Source of the DNA: Paraburkholderia sp. BL9I2N2
GTDB lineage: Bacteria > Pseudomonadota > Gammaproteobacteria > Burkholderiales > Burkholderiaceae
Direction: 5' to 3'
Length of the DNA: 64,000 nt
Assembly (NCBI RefSeq): GCF_004339745.1
Contig: NZ_SMGP01000002.1
Span: 434,001 to 498,000 of the forward strand
This document shows positions 1 through 9,942 of this stretch, in pieces. Position numbers and translations under genes: made by a program. Within the stretch, counting starts at the first letter, position 1; every line of letters starts with the position of its first letter. The notes under the pieces were generated by a model. The model was given only the letters and a program-made list of their open reading frames with translations. It made no database searches and had not been told where the DNA came from.

Positions 1-139
1 CACCGCCGGAGCCCGACATCATGGTTGCATCCTGTGAAACCTTCCAGCGCCAACCGATTACGTCGATTTCGTTCAGATGCGAGGCGTCCTGCGATTCGCC
101 GTCGCAGCCGTTAATCTTGATGAACGTGTCTTGAGCCAT
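1..139 (-). CDS. hcp: Type VI secretion tube protein Hcp, partial (N-terminus)
   Basis: The first 46 codons of a gene that runs off the left edge on the minus strand. The protein begins MAQDTFIKINGCDGESQD and continues with an acidic patch and GWRWKVSQ. This matches the Hcp family, whose N-terminus reads roughly MAQDIFLKIDGIxGES followed by a beta strand ending in a tryptophan-rich WSWG/WRW motif. Hcp forms the hexameric rings of the type VI secretion tube and is also secreted. The ATG is preceded by a G-rich stretch (GGGGGTGG) that can serve as ribosome binding site. No other type VI gene is in the window, so it is unclear whether this is part of a full cluster beyond the edge or an orphan hcp. 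The family call is fairly secure despite the short fragment. Confidence 0.8.
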   Translation of the reverse strand, partial: MAQDTFIKINGCDGESQDASHLNEIDVIGWRWKVSQDATMMSGSGG

Positions 140-372
140 TGACCACCCCCGTGACATTTGCGACTGTTCAGACGGTCGTCACGCGGAGATGCATAAGCAT
201 TCGACACAAGCAGATTTGACTACTGTTGGCAAAAGGCGCAGACCGCAGCGAAGACTCGAATCAGTAGTGTCGGGGGGAATGCCGACTGACGGAGATGCGA
301 TCTTTCTGCAAATGTGCGTGGATTTACGCAAATTCATCGGCCGCATGCCACGATTCATGCGGTCTGGCCTGT

Positions 373-3030
373 TCATCCCGACACCGTGCTCGCCTGGCCC
401 GGCGCCCAAGCAGCCACCTTTAAATCCTCAATCGACCGCTGCCTCACGCCGAGATCGTCCCACAGCTCCGGGTGGCACGTGAACACCAGAATCTGATGCC
501 GCGTGGCCGCGTCGATCAGCGCGCGCTTGATCGCATCGCGCCGCGCGGCATCGGTATGCACGGCGGCGTCGTCGAGCATGAGCAAGGTCGGCCGGCCCGA
601 CGCCTTCAGCAGATCCGCATACGCGAGCCGAGTCAGAATGCCGAGTTGTTCGCGCGTGCCGAAGCTCAGCGCATCGAGCGTGTCCGCGCGGCCGAAACGG
701 TCCAGCGTGGCGGGACTCAGATCGTCGCCGAGCGCGATGGTCGACTGCGGGAAAATCCGCTTCAGATAATGCCCCAGCCGTTCGGTCAACGGCGCGCGCA
801 ATTGCGCCACCGCGGCATCGCGTTCGTCGACCAGCACTTCGTCGAGCAGACTCAACGCGCTCGCGCGCAAGCCGAGTTCGTCCTTGCGCCGCGTGGCCTG
901 CTCGACCTTGGCCTCGACCGCCGCCAGACGCTCGCCGAGACCGGACGCGCCGACCGTCTCCAGTTGACTGCGCAATCCCGCGATCTTCACTTGCCGATCG
1001 TTCTGCTCGCCGCGCGCAAGTTCCGCCGACGCGCGATAGCGCTTCGCCTCAGCCGCCGGATCGTCGAGGCGCGCTGCTTCCAGTTCGCGCTCGCGCCCTT
1101 CGCGCTGCTTGCGCAATGCCTCGACCTGCACGCGTTGTTCGACGATTTTCGTCAGCCACTGCGCGCGATTGCGGCGGAACGCTTCGTCATTCAACTGCGC
1201 TTCCTTGCGCTGCAACTGAGCCGCGAGTGATTCCTCATTCGCCATGCCGGTCGATTTTTTATCGGCCGCCTGGGTCAGCACTTTGCGCGCGGCCTCCAAC
1301 GCGTCGCGCGCGATCTCGGCGTTGCGGCGCGCTTCGTCGAGCGGCGGCGCAGCCGACACGTCTGGCAAACCCGCGAGCCGCTCGTTGGCGGCCTGCATGC
1401 GCGCCGCGGCCGTTGCCGACGCCGCGCGCAACGCCTCGATGCCTTGCGGCGCGTGCACGTCGAGAATCTTCGCCTGGCTTTTCTGCTGCGCGACCGCGGC
1501 CTTCCAACGCTCGTGCCTCGACTCGCCCTCGGCGAGCGAAGCGACGCCGAGCGCCTGCAACAATTGCGCATGCTGGGCTTCGAGCGACGCGAGTTCGGAC
1601 AAGCGCGCCGGCAGATCGGAGACGCCCGGAATCACCTGCAAGTCGCCTAACGTGCCGAGACTGATCCGCTTCTCCTCGTCCAGACGCAGCACGCCTGCGC
1701 CGCTCAGCGGCTCATCGTTGACCGTGATCGCGCCGTTCAGGCGGTATTCGATGCGCGTCATGGCAGCTTCGGTGCGGGCGCGCAGCACGCTCAACTCGCT
1801 GCCGAGCGAGGCAAGCCGCTTCAGTTTCGCCTCGTCGATTTCGAGCGTGGCCGCCTCGCGCGCGGCTTCGAGCACGGCGTCGTTCGCTTTGCTGGCAGCA
1901 ACGATCGATGCTTCGAGCCGCTCGCTCTCAGCGCGATAGAGTCCGATCTGGCTACGCAGATCGGCTGCGGTCACTGCCGCGTTGGCCAGTTCGAGCGCGC
2001 GGCTGGCATCGGCGAAAGCCTGCTCGAATTGCGTCACGCTGGAGACTGCTTGCCCGTGCTCGGCCTGGACCGCCGCCACGCTCGCCCGCTGTGCGTCGAG
2101 TTGCTGGCGCTCGCGCGCGACGGCCGCTTCCAGTTCGAGCGCGTTCTGCTCCTGTTGCAACGGCAGCGCCAGTTCGGCTTCGCTCGCCTTCAGCGACTGC
2201 TCAAGTCCTCGCAAGCTGCCCTCGAGTTGCACGACGGCGTCGGCGCGTAACTGCGCCTGCAAGGCCTTCTGCTCGTGAAGCTCCCACGGACGCTTGCGCT
2301 GGGTATCGTCGAAAGCTTGCTGCTGCGCGGCGAGACTCGCAATGTTCGCCTCGAACTGTTGACGCTGCTGTTCAAGATCCCCACGCTCTTCGATCAACCT
2401 GGCCAGCGCCTGCTCCGCCTCCGCCAGCGGCCCAGTCGGCTTCTGCGTACGCGCGGTGAGCAGTTGCCGAAGCTCACGCTGCACGGCGGCGATCAGCGCA
2501 TCTTCGCCCGCCGATTCGCGGCTGCCCGAGAGTTGCGACAGCGCATCGCGCAGATACTGCGCCGCGTGACCGGTGGAATCGCGCATCTCCTGCGTGCTGC
2601 CTTGCTGCACCCACAACAAACCGGGCACGCCCGCGTTCTCGGCCTTCAACGGCCCACGCGCGGCGCGTGAAAAACCGAGCAAGGCCGCGAGCCTGTCTTC
2701 GGCTTCATCTTCGCCGAACGCGCTCTGGCCGATCTTCAACTCGCAGCGCTGCCGCGTGACGAACTGCTTCGACAATCGGCACGCCGTGCCGTCCAGATCG
2801 AAACTCACTTCGACCGACGGCTGTCCGCTCGCCTTGCCCCACGGCAACAGGTCTTTCAGATGCGAGGCCTTGTAGCGCTCCAGAAACACGGCGCGTACGG
2901 CTTCGGCAATGGTGCTCTTGCCGGCCTCGTTCGGACCGACAAAGAGATTCAAACCAGGCTGCAGATCGTCGATGACGAGCTTGCCGGTGAACTGCTTGAA
3001 TTCCTGAATCGCAATGCTTTGCAGCTTCAT
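373..3030 (-). CDS. SbcC/YhaN-like AAA ATPase of a DNA repair nuclease
   Basis: An 885-residue SMC-type ATPase. The N-terminal half-site has a Walker A motif, GPNEAGKST (residues 32-40). The middle (about 190-770) is Ala/Glu/Arg/Gln-rich and predicted to form long coiled coils. The C-terminal half-site has an ABC signature, LSFGTRE (from 788), and Walker B, LLMLDD (816-821). No CxxC zinc hook is visible in the coiled coil, so it is closer to the YhaN type than to classical Rad50/SbcC. The stop codon of the upstream phosphoesterase gene overlaps its ATG by 4 bp (ATGA), so the two are translationally coupled and probably form one complex that opens or trims DNA ends in the cytoplasm. The exact substrate cannot be read from sequence. 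Confidence 0.88.
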   Translation of the reverse strand: MKLQSIAIQEFKQFTGKLVIDDLQPGLNLFVGPNEAGKSTIAEAVRAVFLERYKASHLKDLLPWGKASGQPSVEVSFDLDGTACRLSKQFVTRQRCELKIGQSAFGEDEAEDRLAALLGFSRAARGPLKAENAGVPGLLWVQQGSTQEMRDSTGHAAQYLRDALSQLSGSRESAGEDALIAAVQRELRQLLTARTQKPTGPLAEAEQALARLIEERGDLEQQRQQFEANIASLAAQQQAFDDTQRKRPWELHEQKALQAQLRADAVVQLEGSLRGLEQSLKASEAELALPLQQEQNALELEAAVARERQQLDAQRASVAAVQAEHGQAVSSVTQFEQAFADASRALELANAAVTAADLRSQIGLYRAESERLEASIVAASKANDAVLEAAREAATLEIDEAKLKRLASLGSELSVLRARTEAAMTRIEYRLNGAITVNDEPLSGAGVLRLDEEKRISLGTLGDLQVIPGVSDLPARLSELASLEAQHAQLLQALGVASLAEGESRHERWKAAVAQQKSQAKILDVHAPQGIEALRAASATAAARMQAANERLAGLPDVSAAPPLDEARRNAEIARDALEAARKVLTQAADKKSTGMANEESLAAQLQRKEAQLNDEAFRRNRAQWLTKIVEQRVQVEALRKQREGRERELEAARLDDPAAEAKRYRASAELARGEQNDRQVKIAGLRSQLETVGASGLGERLAAVEAKVEQATRRKDELGLRASALSLLDEVLVDERDAAVAQLRAPLTERLGHYLKRIFPQSTIALGDDLSPATLDRFGRADTLDALSFGTREQLGILTRLAYADLLKASGRPTLLMLDDAAVHTDAARRDAIKRALIDAATRHQILVFTCHPELWDDLGVRQRSIEDLKVAAWAPGQASTVSG

Positions 3031-4169
3031 GCGGACCTCGCTTCGCGCGGCAATTCACGTTGAAAACGCGCCAGAAGCAGCAATGCCTCGGCCGCGCGCT
3101 TGACCTCTTGCGGGTCGGACTGCGGGTCTTCCTGCAAGCCACGCAGACGCGCCACCACCTTAGCGAGGTAGCCGCTTTGCGCGCCGAGTTCGGCGAGGTC
3201 GTCGTCGGTGGGCAGCACTTGCAGGCCGCTCAGGTCGACGCGCAAGGCCCGCACGCGGGCTCGCGCTTCTTCCACCGCGACGTGAAGCGCTTCGGCGTCG
3301 GCCAGCGCGGCCGTGCCTTGGACCGTCACGCGCAGCACGTCGTGGCTGCCCAGCGTGGCGAGGCGCGCCTTCAGCGTATCCACATCGGTCGGCACGGCGA
3401 TGGTTTCGTCCCAGCGATGCCATTGATATTGACCGACCCGCACCGGCTCGACCACCGGCGACGCGCCCGGCTCGTTCAGCGTGACGTCGAGCATGAAACC
3501 GGGATCGTTGGCGCGGAAGCGGTCCTGCTCGTGCGTGCCGGCATACCAGATGCGCTCATCGACACGCAGATGGCCGTGCCAGTCGCCGAGCGCCAGATAG
3601 TCCAGACGCGCACTCGCGGCACGCGACGGCGCGATCGGATTCGACGAGTCGATGCCTTCCTGCAGAATCCCACTCACGCTGCCGTGCGCGAGCCCGATGC
3701 GGTGATAGCCGGGCGGCGTCTCCGTCGTATCGAAGAAACCGGTGGTGTCGTCATACGTGATGCGTTGCGTGAGCGGCGCGCATAGCAGCGCGCAGCGGCA
3801 CTCGTCCAGTAGCACCACGCCGGGTTCGAGCACGAGGCGCACATTCGGCGCGACGCAGTTCAGGCGCTGCGCGCGGGTCCACACGCTCTCGACGAGCGCG
3901 GCGTCGTGATTGCCCGGCAGCATGATCCACGGCCCGGTGAAGGCTTGCAGCGCGCCGAACAGACGGCGGATCACCGTGTCCGAGACCGTTTGCAGATCGA
4001 ATACGTCGCCGGCCACGAGCACCGCGTCGACCTTGCGCGCGGCGGCTTCTCCGGCGATCCGGCGCACGGTCTCGAAGCGAGCCTCGGCAAGATGCGCCGC
4101 TTCGTCCGGCTCGAACTGGCCGAATTGCGTGCCGATCTGCCAGTCCGCGGTGTGCAGAAACCTGATCAC
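3027..4169 (-). CDS. SbcD/YhaO-like metallophosphoesterase (DNA repair exonuclease)
   Basis: A 380-residue calcineurin-type phosphoesterase, the expected nuclease partner of the ATPase encoded immediately downstream. Metal-binding motifs occur in the usual order: HTADWQIG near the start (H6, D9), VAGDVFD (52-58), LPGNHDA (84-90), an AHGS motif (161-164) and GDWHGH (195-200). The length fits SbcD/Mre11 proteins. It is the first gene of a two-gene operon and overlaps its partner by 4 bp. Nothing in the sequence indicates damage-inducible control. Family certain; biological role inferred from SbcCD. Confidence 0.9.
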   Translation of the reverse strand: MIRFLHTADWQIGTQFGQFEPDEAAHLAEARFETVRRIAGEAAARKVDAVLVAGDVFDLQTVSDTVIRRLFGALQAFTGPWIMLPGNHDAALVESVWTRAQRLNCVAPNVRLVLEPGVVLLDECRCALLCAPLTQRITYDDTTGFFDTTETPPGYHRIGLAHGSVSGILQEGIDSSNPIAPSRAASARLDYLALGDWHGHLRVDERIWYAGTHEQDRFRANDPGFMLDVTLNEPGASPVVEPVRVGQYQWHRWDETIAVPTDVDTLKARLATLGSHDVLRVTVQGTAALADAEALHVAVEEARARVRALRVDLSGLQVLPTDDDLAELGAQSGYLAKVVARLRGLQEDPQSDPQEVKRAAEALLLLARFQRELPREARSA

Positions 4170-4385
4170 TGTGCCTCCCTTCCATTCAATTGCAATCTGC
4201 CTCGCCGGGCAAGGCGGCGCAGTCTAACCGCAGATGTTACCGTGCCCACGCGGCAAAGCTAGCCCTTGACGGCCAGCGCGGCCTGGCCCATGCGCTGACG
4301 AGCGGCGCTACACTCGCGTTTCCGGACGCGCGAGCCAAGCGCTCCACATTATTTCAATCGACCTAGACCCGCTGCCCTGCCGCCG

Positions 4386-5666
4386 ATGAACAAAGCAATC
4401 GAACTGAAGAAGGCCAAGCGCACGCCGTTACTGCTGTTGCTCGCCGCCGCCTGCGTTTTCGTGGTGACCGCGTTCATGCCGCGCGGCATCTGGGTGGACG
4501 GCATCAAGGCGATCGCCGAGGCCGCGATGGTGGGCGCACTCGCCGACTGGTTCGCGGTGGTCGCCCTGTTTCGCCGCGTGCCGATCCCGATCGTCTCCGC
4601 GCACACCGCGATCATTCCGAGGAACAAGCACAAGATCGCCGACAACCTCGCGGTGTTCGTGCAGGACAAGTTTCTGGATGTGCCTTCGCTAGTCGGCCTG
4701 ATCCAGAAGCACGATCCGGCGCGCAGCATCACCGGCTGGCTGACGCAGCCGGCCAACACCGCGCGTTTGGGCGACTACGTCGTCAAGCTCACCAGCGGCA
4801 TTCTTGAATTGACCGACGACGTGCGTATCCAGGTCTTCATCAAGGACGCGCTGCGCGACGTACTGGCCAAGGTGGATCTGTCGCAATCGATGGGCGCGAT
4901 TCTCGACACGCTCACCAAAGACGGCCGTCATCAGGAACTGCTCGACGCCGGCATCGAACAGGTCGTGGCGCTGCTGCGCGAACCGCATGCGCGCGAGTTC
5001 ATCGCCGAACGGATCGTCGACTGGGTGAAAAGCGAGTACCCAACGATCGAAAAGATTCTGCCTTCGGCATGGCTTGGCGAGAAAGGCGCCGAAGCCATCG
5101 CCAAGGCGGTGAACCGCATGCTCGAACAGATCAGCGAGAACCCCACGCATCAGTTGCGCCAGAAGTTCGACGACGCCGCGCACAAGCTGATCGTCAAGCT
5201 CAAAACCGATCCCGCGTTCCTGCAAAAAGGCGAGGAGCTGAAACGCTATCTGGTGGAAGGCGACGCGCTCAGTTCCTATGTGAAAGACATGTGGGGCGAA
5301 TTGCGCGCGTGGCTCAAGCGCGATCTGCAAAGCAGCGACTCGGCGCTGCATGCGCGCGTGGTGGCGATGGGCCAATGGGTCGGCCGCGAACTCGCGCACG
5401 ATCCGGCGTTGCGCCAGTCGCTCAATGACCACCTGGAGGAAGCCGCACGCGCGATGGCGCCGGACTTCGCGAAGTTCCTGACGCGCCATATCAGCGACAC
5501 CGTCAAGAACTGGGACTCGCACGAGATGTCACGGCAGATCGAACTGAACATTGGTAAGGATCTGCAATACATCCGCATCAACGGGACGATTGTCGGCGGC
5601 TTTATCGGCCTGCTGCTGTATGCGAGCTCGCAATTGCTCGGCTTGCTGCGTCTGCACATGGGCTGA
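4386..5666 (+). CDS. DUF445 family membrane protein
   Basis: A 426-residue protein of the DUF445 family. The N-terminus has a hydrophobic segment (about 12-30, LLLLLAAACVFVVTAF) followed by the conserved block with ALADWFAVVALFRR and PIPxxSAHTAIIPRNKxxIADNLAxFV, which is diagnostic for the family. A long amphipathic helical middle region follows, and a C-terminal hydrophobic segment (about 396-420, GGFIGLLLYASSQLLGLL) ends the protein, so both ends are probably membrane anchored. Function is unknown. It is divergent from the nuclease pair and followed by an AI-2E-type transporter gene 136 bp downstream. Confidence 0.88.
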   Translation: MNKAIELKKAKRTPLLLLLAAACVFVVTAFMPRGIWVDGIKAIAEAAMVGALADWFAVVALFRRVPIPIVSAHTAIIPRNKHKIADNLAVFVQDKFLDVPSLVGLIQKHDPARSITGWLTQPANTARLGDYVVKLTSGILELTDDVRIQVFIKDALRDVLAKVDLSQSMGAILDTLTKDGRHQELLDAGIEQVVALLREPHAREFIAERIVDWVKSEYPTIEKILPSAWLGEKGAEAIAKAVNRMLEQISENPTHQLRQKFDDAAHKLIVKLKTDPAFLQKGEELKRYLVEGDALSSYVKDMWGELRAWLKRDLQSSDSALHARVVAMGQWVGRELAHDPALRQSLNDHLEEAARAMAPDFAKFLTRHISDTVKNWDSHEMSRQIELNIGKDLQYIRINGTIVGGFIGLLLYASSQLLGLLRLHMG

Positions 5667-5802
5667 GCAATAGGCTGTCCCGCGTCAAAGCGCCTACAAT
5701 CCGGGCATATGAATTGCTCATGCGTATGGCCCGGACTTCCTCTCTGTGTCCGCGAGCGGCGAGCATAAGAACGACAGCGCGTCTCAATCGGAAAGTGTGC
5801 TC

Positions 5803-7755
5803 ATGAAAATATCCTTACCGCCGCACGGGCGGCCAAACCGCGTTTACCCGCCGGGCACGCCCAGTCTGCATGGCCTCGCGTCGGTGATTACCGGCGTGGT
5901 GGTGGTGTGCGGGTTGTACTTCGGCCGCGCGGTGTTGATCCCGATCACGCTCTCGGTGCTGCTCAGCTTCCTGCTCGCTCCGCTCGTGCAGATGTTGCGG
6001 CGTTTCCATATGGGGCAACTGCCGTCGATCTTCATCGCCGTGTTGTTCGCATTGGCCAGCCTGCTCGCGGTGGGTGCGCTGATCGGTGCGCAACTGGTGC
6101 AACTCGCGGCCGACCTGCCGCAGTATCAGGAGGCGATCGAGCAAAAAATCGAAACGGTCCAGGAGAAAACCGTCGGCCGCGCCGATTCGCTGATGAGCCG
6201 CGCCGCCGTCGCCTTGCAGCGCGTGGCCCCGCCCAAGCCGAACCCGCCGCGTCCCACCGGACGCGCCGCGCGCAACGCGCCCGCCGTGCCGCAGCAGGTC
6301 GAAGTGCACGAGCCGTCGCCCACGCCGATGCAACTTGCGCAACGCGCGCTGTCGCCGGCTATCGCGCCGATCGAAACGACCTTCATCGTGCTGGTCGTGA
6401 CGATTTTCATCCTGCTGCAACGCGAGGATTTGCGCGACCGTTTGATCAGTCTGTTCGGCTCGCGCGATCTGCACCGCACCACCACCGCGATCAACGACGC
6501 CGCCGTGCGCCTCTCCCGCTACTTCGTCGCGCAACTCGGTGTGAATCTGAGCGCGGGCGGCGTGATCGCTATCGGTCTGGCCATCATCGGCGTGCCGGGT
6601 GCGCTGCTGTTCGGGGTGATCGCCGCGTTGCTGCGCTTCGTGCCGTATATCGGCATCTGGATCGCCGCAATTCTCGCCGTGTTCCTCGCGGCCGCGATTC
6701 AGCCGCAATGGACCATGGCGGTCTATACGCTGATCCTGTTCATCGTCGTCGACGTGGTGGCCGGGCAGATCGCCGAGCCGCTGCTGTATGGCCACCGCTC
6801 CGGCCTGTCGCCGCTCGCGGTAGTGGTGGCGGCGATTTTCTGGAGCTGGCTGTGGGGACCGGTCGGCCTCGTGCTGTCGACGCCGCTCACGTTGTGCGTG
6901 GTCACGCTGGGGCGCTACGCCGACCGCCTGAACTTTCTCACGGTGCTGCTGGGCGATCAGCCCGCGCTCACGCCCGCGCAGAACTTCTATCAGCGGCTGC
7001 TCGCGGACGATCCGCACGAGGCCATCGTGCAGGCGGAGCGCCTCTTGCGCGAGATGTCGCTGATCGACTACTACGACAAGGTCGCGCTCGAAGGCCTCAA
7101 GCTCGCCCGCAACGACGCGATGCGCGGCGTGCTGATGCCGGACCAGTTGCAGCGTATCAACGACGCGCTGGTGGACATCGTCGAAAACCTGGAAATCGCG
7201 GACGGCTTGCCGGACCGCCTCGCGCGCAGCGAACCCGCCGACACCGCGAGCGCGCTGCTCGCTTCGGCCTCGGCCGATCTTTCCGAGCGCCACGATAGCC
7301 ACATTTCAGCGCAGCCACAGATGCGCCGTGAAACCGAAAAAACGTCGGTGCTGTGCGTACCCGGACGCGGTTCGTTCGACGAAGTCACCACCGCGATCGC
7401 CGTGCAGTTGCTCGGTCGCCAGGGCCTCGCGCCGATGATGGCCACGCACTCGGGTTATCGCAGCGCACGCGCCGACGAACCGAGCTTCAAGGACGCGCCG
7501 ATCATCTGCATCGTCTCGCTCGATGCGCCGGAATCGCCGCCGTATCTGCGCAACATGCTGCGGCGCACGCGCGAATGGCGGCCGCGGGCGACGCTGGTGG
7601 TCGGCGTCGGCGGCGCGCCGGAAGGCGGGCCGGAGACGGGCGCGACCGGCGCTTCGCACGCGGCCCCCACCTTCCGCGCGATGATCGAGGAATGCCAGGC
7701 GGCCTCGAGCCTGCAGCATGCGCGCCAGCCTTCGCATGTGGGCGGAGCGGACTGA
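5803..7755 (+). CDS. AI-2E family (PerM/TqsA-like) transporter with long C-terminal tail
   Basis: A 650-residue AI-2E-family membrane protein. Hydrophobic segments cluster at about 20-100 and 200-370 and include the family motif region IGxxGxxxALLFGVIAALLRFVPYIGIW. A Pro/Ala-rich loop (about 140-170) and a long hydrophilic C-terminal domain (about 400-650) are extra to short PerM/TqsA proteins. I start it at ATG 5803, with GGAAAG upstream; an in-frame GTG 19 codons earlier has no ribosome site. Relatives export AI-2 or exchange ions, so the substrate here is unknown. The C-terminal tail has mixed alpha/beta character and may be regulatory. Confidence 0.85.
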   Translation: MKISLPPHGRPNRVYPPGTPSLHGLASVITGVVVVCGLYFGRAVLIPITLSVLLSFLLAPLVQMLRRFHMGQLPSIFIAVLFALASLLAVGALIGAQLVQLAADLPQYQEAIEQKIETVQEKTVGRADSLMSRAAVALQRVAPPKPNPPRPTGRAARNAPAVPQQVEVHEPSPTPMQLAQRALSPAIAPIETTFIVLVVTIFILLQREDLRDRLISLFGSRDLHRTTTAINDAAVRLSRYFVAQLGVNLSAGGVIAIGLAIIGVPGALLFGVIAALLRFVPYIGIWIAAILAVFLAAAIQPQWTMAVYTLILFIVVDVVAGQIAEPLLYGHRSGLSPLAVVVAAIFWSWLWGPVGLVLSTPLTLCVVTLGRYADRLNFLTVLLGDQPALTPAQNFYQRLLADDPHEAIVQAERLLREMSLIDYYDKVALEGLKLARNDAMRGVLMPDQLQRINDALVDIVENLEIADGLPDRLARSEPADTASALLASASADLSERHDSHISAQPQMRRETEKTSVLCVPGRGSFDEVTTAIAVQLLGRQGLAPMMATHSGYRSARADEPSFKDAPIICIVSLDAPESPPYLRNMLRRTREWRPRATLVVGVGGAPEGGPETGATGASHAAPTFRAMIEECQAASSLQHARQPSHVGGAD

Positions 7756-7916
7756 GAGCCTGCTTCGCCGCCGCGGCCTTGCCCCGCTCTTTGTACCCAA
7801 AATGAGGACAGCCGCACGCGCGCCCTCCTTCATACTTCGTTATCGATTCGCACCGCCTTGAAGAGCTAACCAGCCCCGGCGGGCAATTCCCGGCATCGAA
7901 GATCCAGGAGACACGC

Positions 7917-9674
7917 ATGAGCCGCCCCTTCAAACCCTATCCGTTTTCGCCTCGTCACTATGAGGGCGTGGTGCCATCGCTCGTCGACGGGCGCGACTCG
8001 CTCAGGCGGTCCGTGGCGATCGTCGGCGGCGGGCCGGTCGGCATGACGCTGGCGCTCGCGCTGGCTCGCCAGGGCGTGCGCTCGGTGCTGATCGAAGCCG
8101 ACGACGGTGTGTGCACCGGCAGCCGCGCGATCTGCATCTCGCGGCGCAGTCTGGAGATATTCAAGCGACTCGGCGTCGTGCAAGGCTTCCTGCAAAAAGG
8201 CTTGCCGTGGACGGGCGGCCGCAGCTTCTACCGCGACACCGAAGTGTTCCGCTTCGCCATGCATCAGGACGACGAGCAATCGCTGCCGCCGATGATCAAC
8301 ATCGCGCAATACCAGATCGAACAGTTGCTGCTCGACGAGGTGGAACGGCATGCCGATCTGATCGAGATCCGCTGGCAGACGCGCGTGACCGGCATCGAAC
8401 AGCACGCGGCGGAAGGCGGCCGCGGGAACCTGGAAAGCACGGGCGGGGCGACGCTCGCGCTGCGCACCGGCGACACCGCGTGGCAGATGCACGCCGACTG
8501 GGTGGTCGCCTGCGACGGCGGCCGCAGCACGATCCGCGAGGCGCTCGGCCTCAAGCTCACCGGCACCACATATGAAGGCCGCTACGTGATCGTGGACATC
8601 GAACTGGACAGCGCACGCGCCACCGAGCGTCTCGCGTATTTCGATCCGCCCTCCAACCCCGGCTCGACGGTGCTGGTGCACAAGCAGCCCGACAACGTCT
8701 GGCGCATCGACTATCAGCTTCGCGACGACGAAGACCCGGAAGCCGCCGTGCGGCCCGAGAACGTCATGCCGCGCGTGCAGAGCGTGCTCGACTCCATGGG
8801 CGAAACCGGCGCATGGTCGCCGATCTGGGTCACCGTCTACAAGGCCAACGCGCTAACGCTCGAACGCTACCGGCACGGCCCGGTGCTGTTCGCGGGCGAC
8901 GCCGCGCATCTCGTGCCGATTTTCGGCGTGCGCGGCGCCAATTCCGGTATCGACGACGCGGACAACCTCGGCTGGAAACTGGCCTGCGTCGTGAACGGCG
9001 TGGCATCGCCGCGACTGCTCGACAGCTACAGCGACGAGCGCGTGTTCGCGGCACGCGAGAACCTGAGCTACGGCATGAAGAGCACGGAGTTCATGGCGCC
9101 GCCCTCGTTCGCCTACGATCTGATGCGCCAGGCGGTGCTCGGCCTCGCGGAGCATCACGCGGCCGTGCGTCCGCTGATCAATCCTCGGCAGACACATGCG
9201 ATTGCCTATGTGAAGTCGCCGCTCAACGAAGCCGCGGGCGACGTGGCCGATGCTTTCAAGCAAGGCCCGGCGCCCGGCACGGTGTTGCCGGAATGCCGGC
9301 TCAAACGTACGGAAGACGGCGTGGTCGTCGATATTCATCTGACGGATCTGCTCGGGCCTTGCTTCACCGCGCTGTGCTTCGGTCCAAACGCGAACGGGAA
9401 CGACGACTCCGCTCAAGACACAGCGTGGCAGCCATTGCAAACCACGCTGGCCGAACAAGGGATTCCGTTCAAAGCCGTCATGCTGGTCAGGAACGACACG
9501 CAAAACGCTACGAGCTCAAACGTGATCGACCACACCGGCCGTCTGCACGACATGCTCGACGCCACGCCCGGCACCGTCTATCTGATCCGCCCCGACGGCC
9601 ACGTACTCGCCCGCTGGCGGGACGGCAGCGCGGCGGCCACGCAGCGCGCCATCAGCACGGCGCTGACGACTTAA
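7917..9674 (+). CDS. FAD-dependent aromatic hydroxylase (MhpA/PHBH-type)
   Basis: A 585-residue class A flavoprotein monooxygenase. The ADP-binding motif GGGPVGMTLALALARQG is at 37-53, and the FAD ribityl-binding motif GDAAHLVPIFGVRGANSG is near 328. A C-terminal extension (about 430-585) resembles the thioredoxin-like domain of phenol and 3-hydroxyphenylpropionate hydroxylases. It would use NAD(P)H and O2 to hydroxylate an aromatic substrate in the cytosol. The DUF2783 gene follows after 18 bp and is presumably co-transcribed. No ring-cleavage gene is adjacent, so the substrate cannot be named. Confidence 0.85.
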   Translation: MSRPFKPYPFSPRHYEGVVPSLVDGRDSLRRSVAIVGGGPVGMTLALALARQGVRSVLIEADDGVCTGSRAICISRRSLEIFKRLGVVQGFLQKGLPWTGGRSFYRDTEVFRFAMHQDDEQSLPPMINIAQYQIEQLLLDEVERHADLIEIRWQTRVTGIEQHAAEGGRGNLESTGGATLALRTGDTAWQMHADWVVACDGGRSTIREALGLKLTGTTYEGRYVIVDIELDSARATERLAYFDPPSNPGSTVLVHKQPDNVWRIDYQLRDDEDPEAAVRPENVMPRVQSVLDSMGETGAWSPIWVTVYKANALTLERYRHGPVLFAGDAAHLVPIFGVRGANSGIDDADNLGWKLACVVNGVASPRLLDSYSDERVFAARENLSYGMKSTEFMAPPSFAYDLMRQAVLGLAEHHAAVRPLINPRQTHAIAYVKSPLNEAAGDVADAFKQGPAPGTVLPECRLKRTEDGVVVDIHLTDLLGPCFTALCFGPNANGNDDSAQDTAWQPLQTTLAEQGIPFKAVMLVRNDTQNATSSNVIDHTGRLHDMLDATPGTVYLIRPDGHVLARWRDGSAAATQRAISTALTT

Positions 9675-9692
9675 CAAAAGGAGACCCACCTC

Positions 9693-9884
9693 ATGACCGA
9701 TAGCGATCTCGATCTCGTCTACACGACGCTCTGCAAGACCCTCACGAACGAAGGCGAAGCTCAGGCGCCGTTGTATCTGGCCCGCCTCGCGATGCTGTGC
9801 CTGACCGAACTCGACAACCCGCGGCGCGCGTTGTCGTTGATCGAAGCGGCACGGCTGCCGGCTTCGACCGCGGTGACGGCATAA
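9693..9884 (+). CDS. DUF2783 domain small protein
   Basis: A 63-residue protein matching DUF2783: an acidic start, MTDSDLDLVYTTLCKTL, then a helical core containing LARLAMLCLTELDNP and a short tail. DUF2783 genes are usually found directly after FAD-dependent monooxygenase genes, as here (18-bp gap, AAAAGGAG upstream of the ATG). This suggests a subunit or stability partner of the hydroxylase. No enzymatic motif is visible. A hairpin terminator follows. Confidence 0.8.
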   Translation: MTDSDLDLVYTTLCKTLTNEGEAQAPLYLARLAMLCLTELDNPRRALSLIEAARLPASTAVTA

Positions 9885-9888
9885 GGCG

Positions 9889-9924
9889 TAAAAAAAGCCG
9901 CCGCGCCTCTCATGGCACGGCGGC
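9889..9924 (-). terminator. Rho-independent terminator of the ketopantoate-reductase gene
   Basis: An 11-bp stem (GCCGCCGCGCC with GGCACGGCGGC, one mismatch) around a 6-nt loop. On the minus strand it is followed by a run of T (A run 9889-9896 on the plus strand). It lies between convergent genes and ends minus-strand transcription. The plus strand has only a short CCTTT after the stem and may be terminated less efficiently. Confidence 0.8.
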
Positions 9925-9942
9925 CTTTCATCGAGGCTGGTG

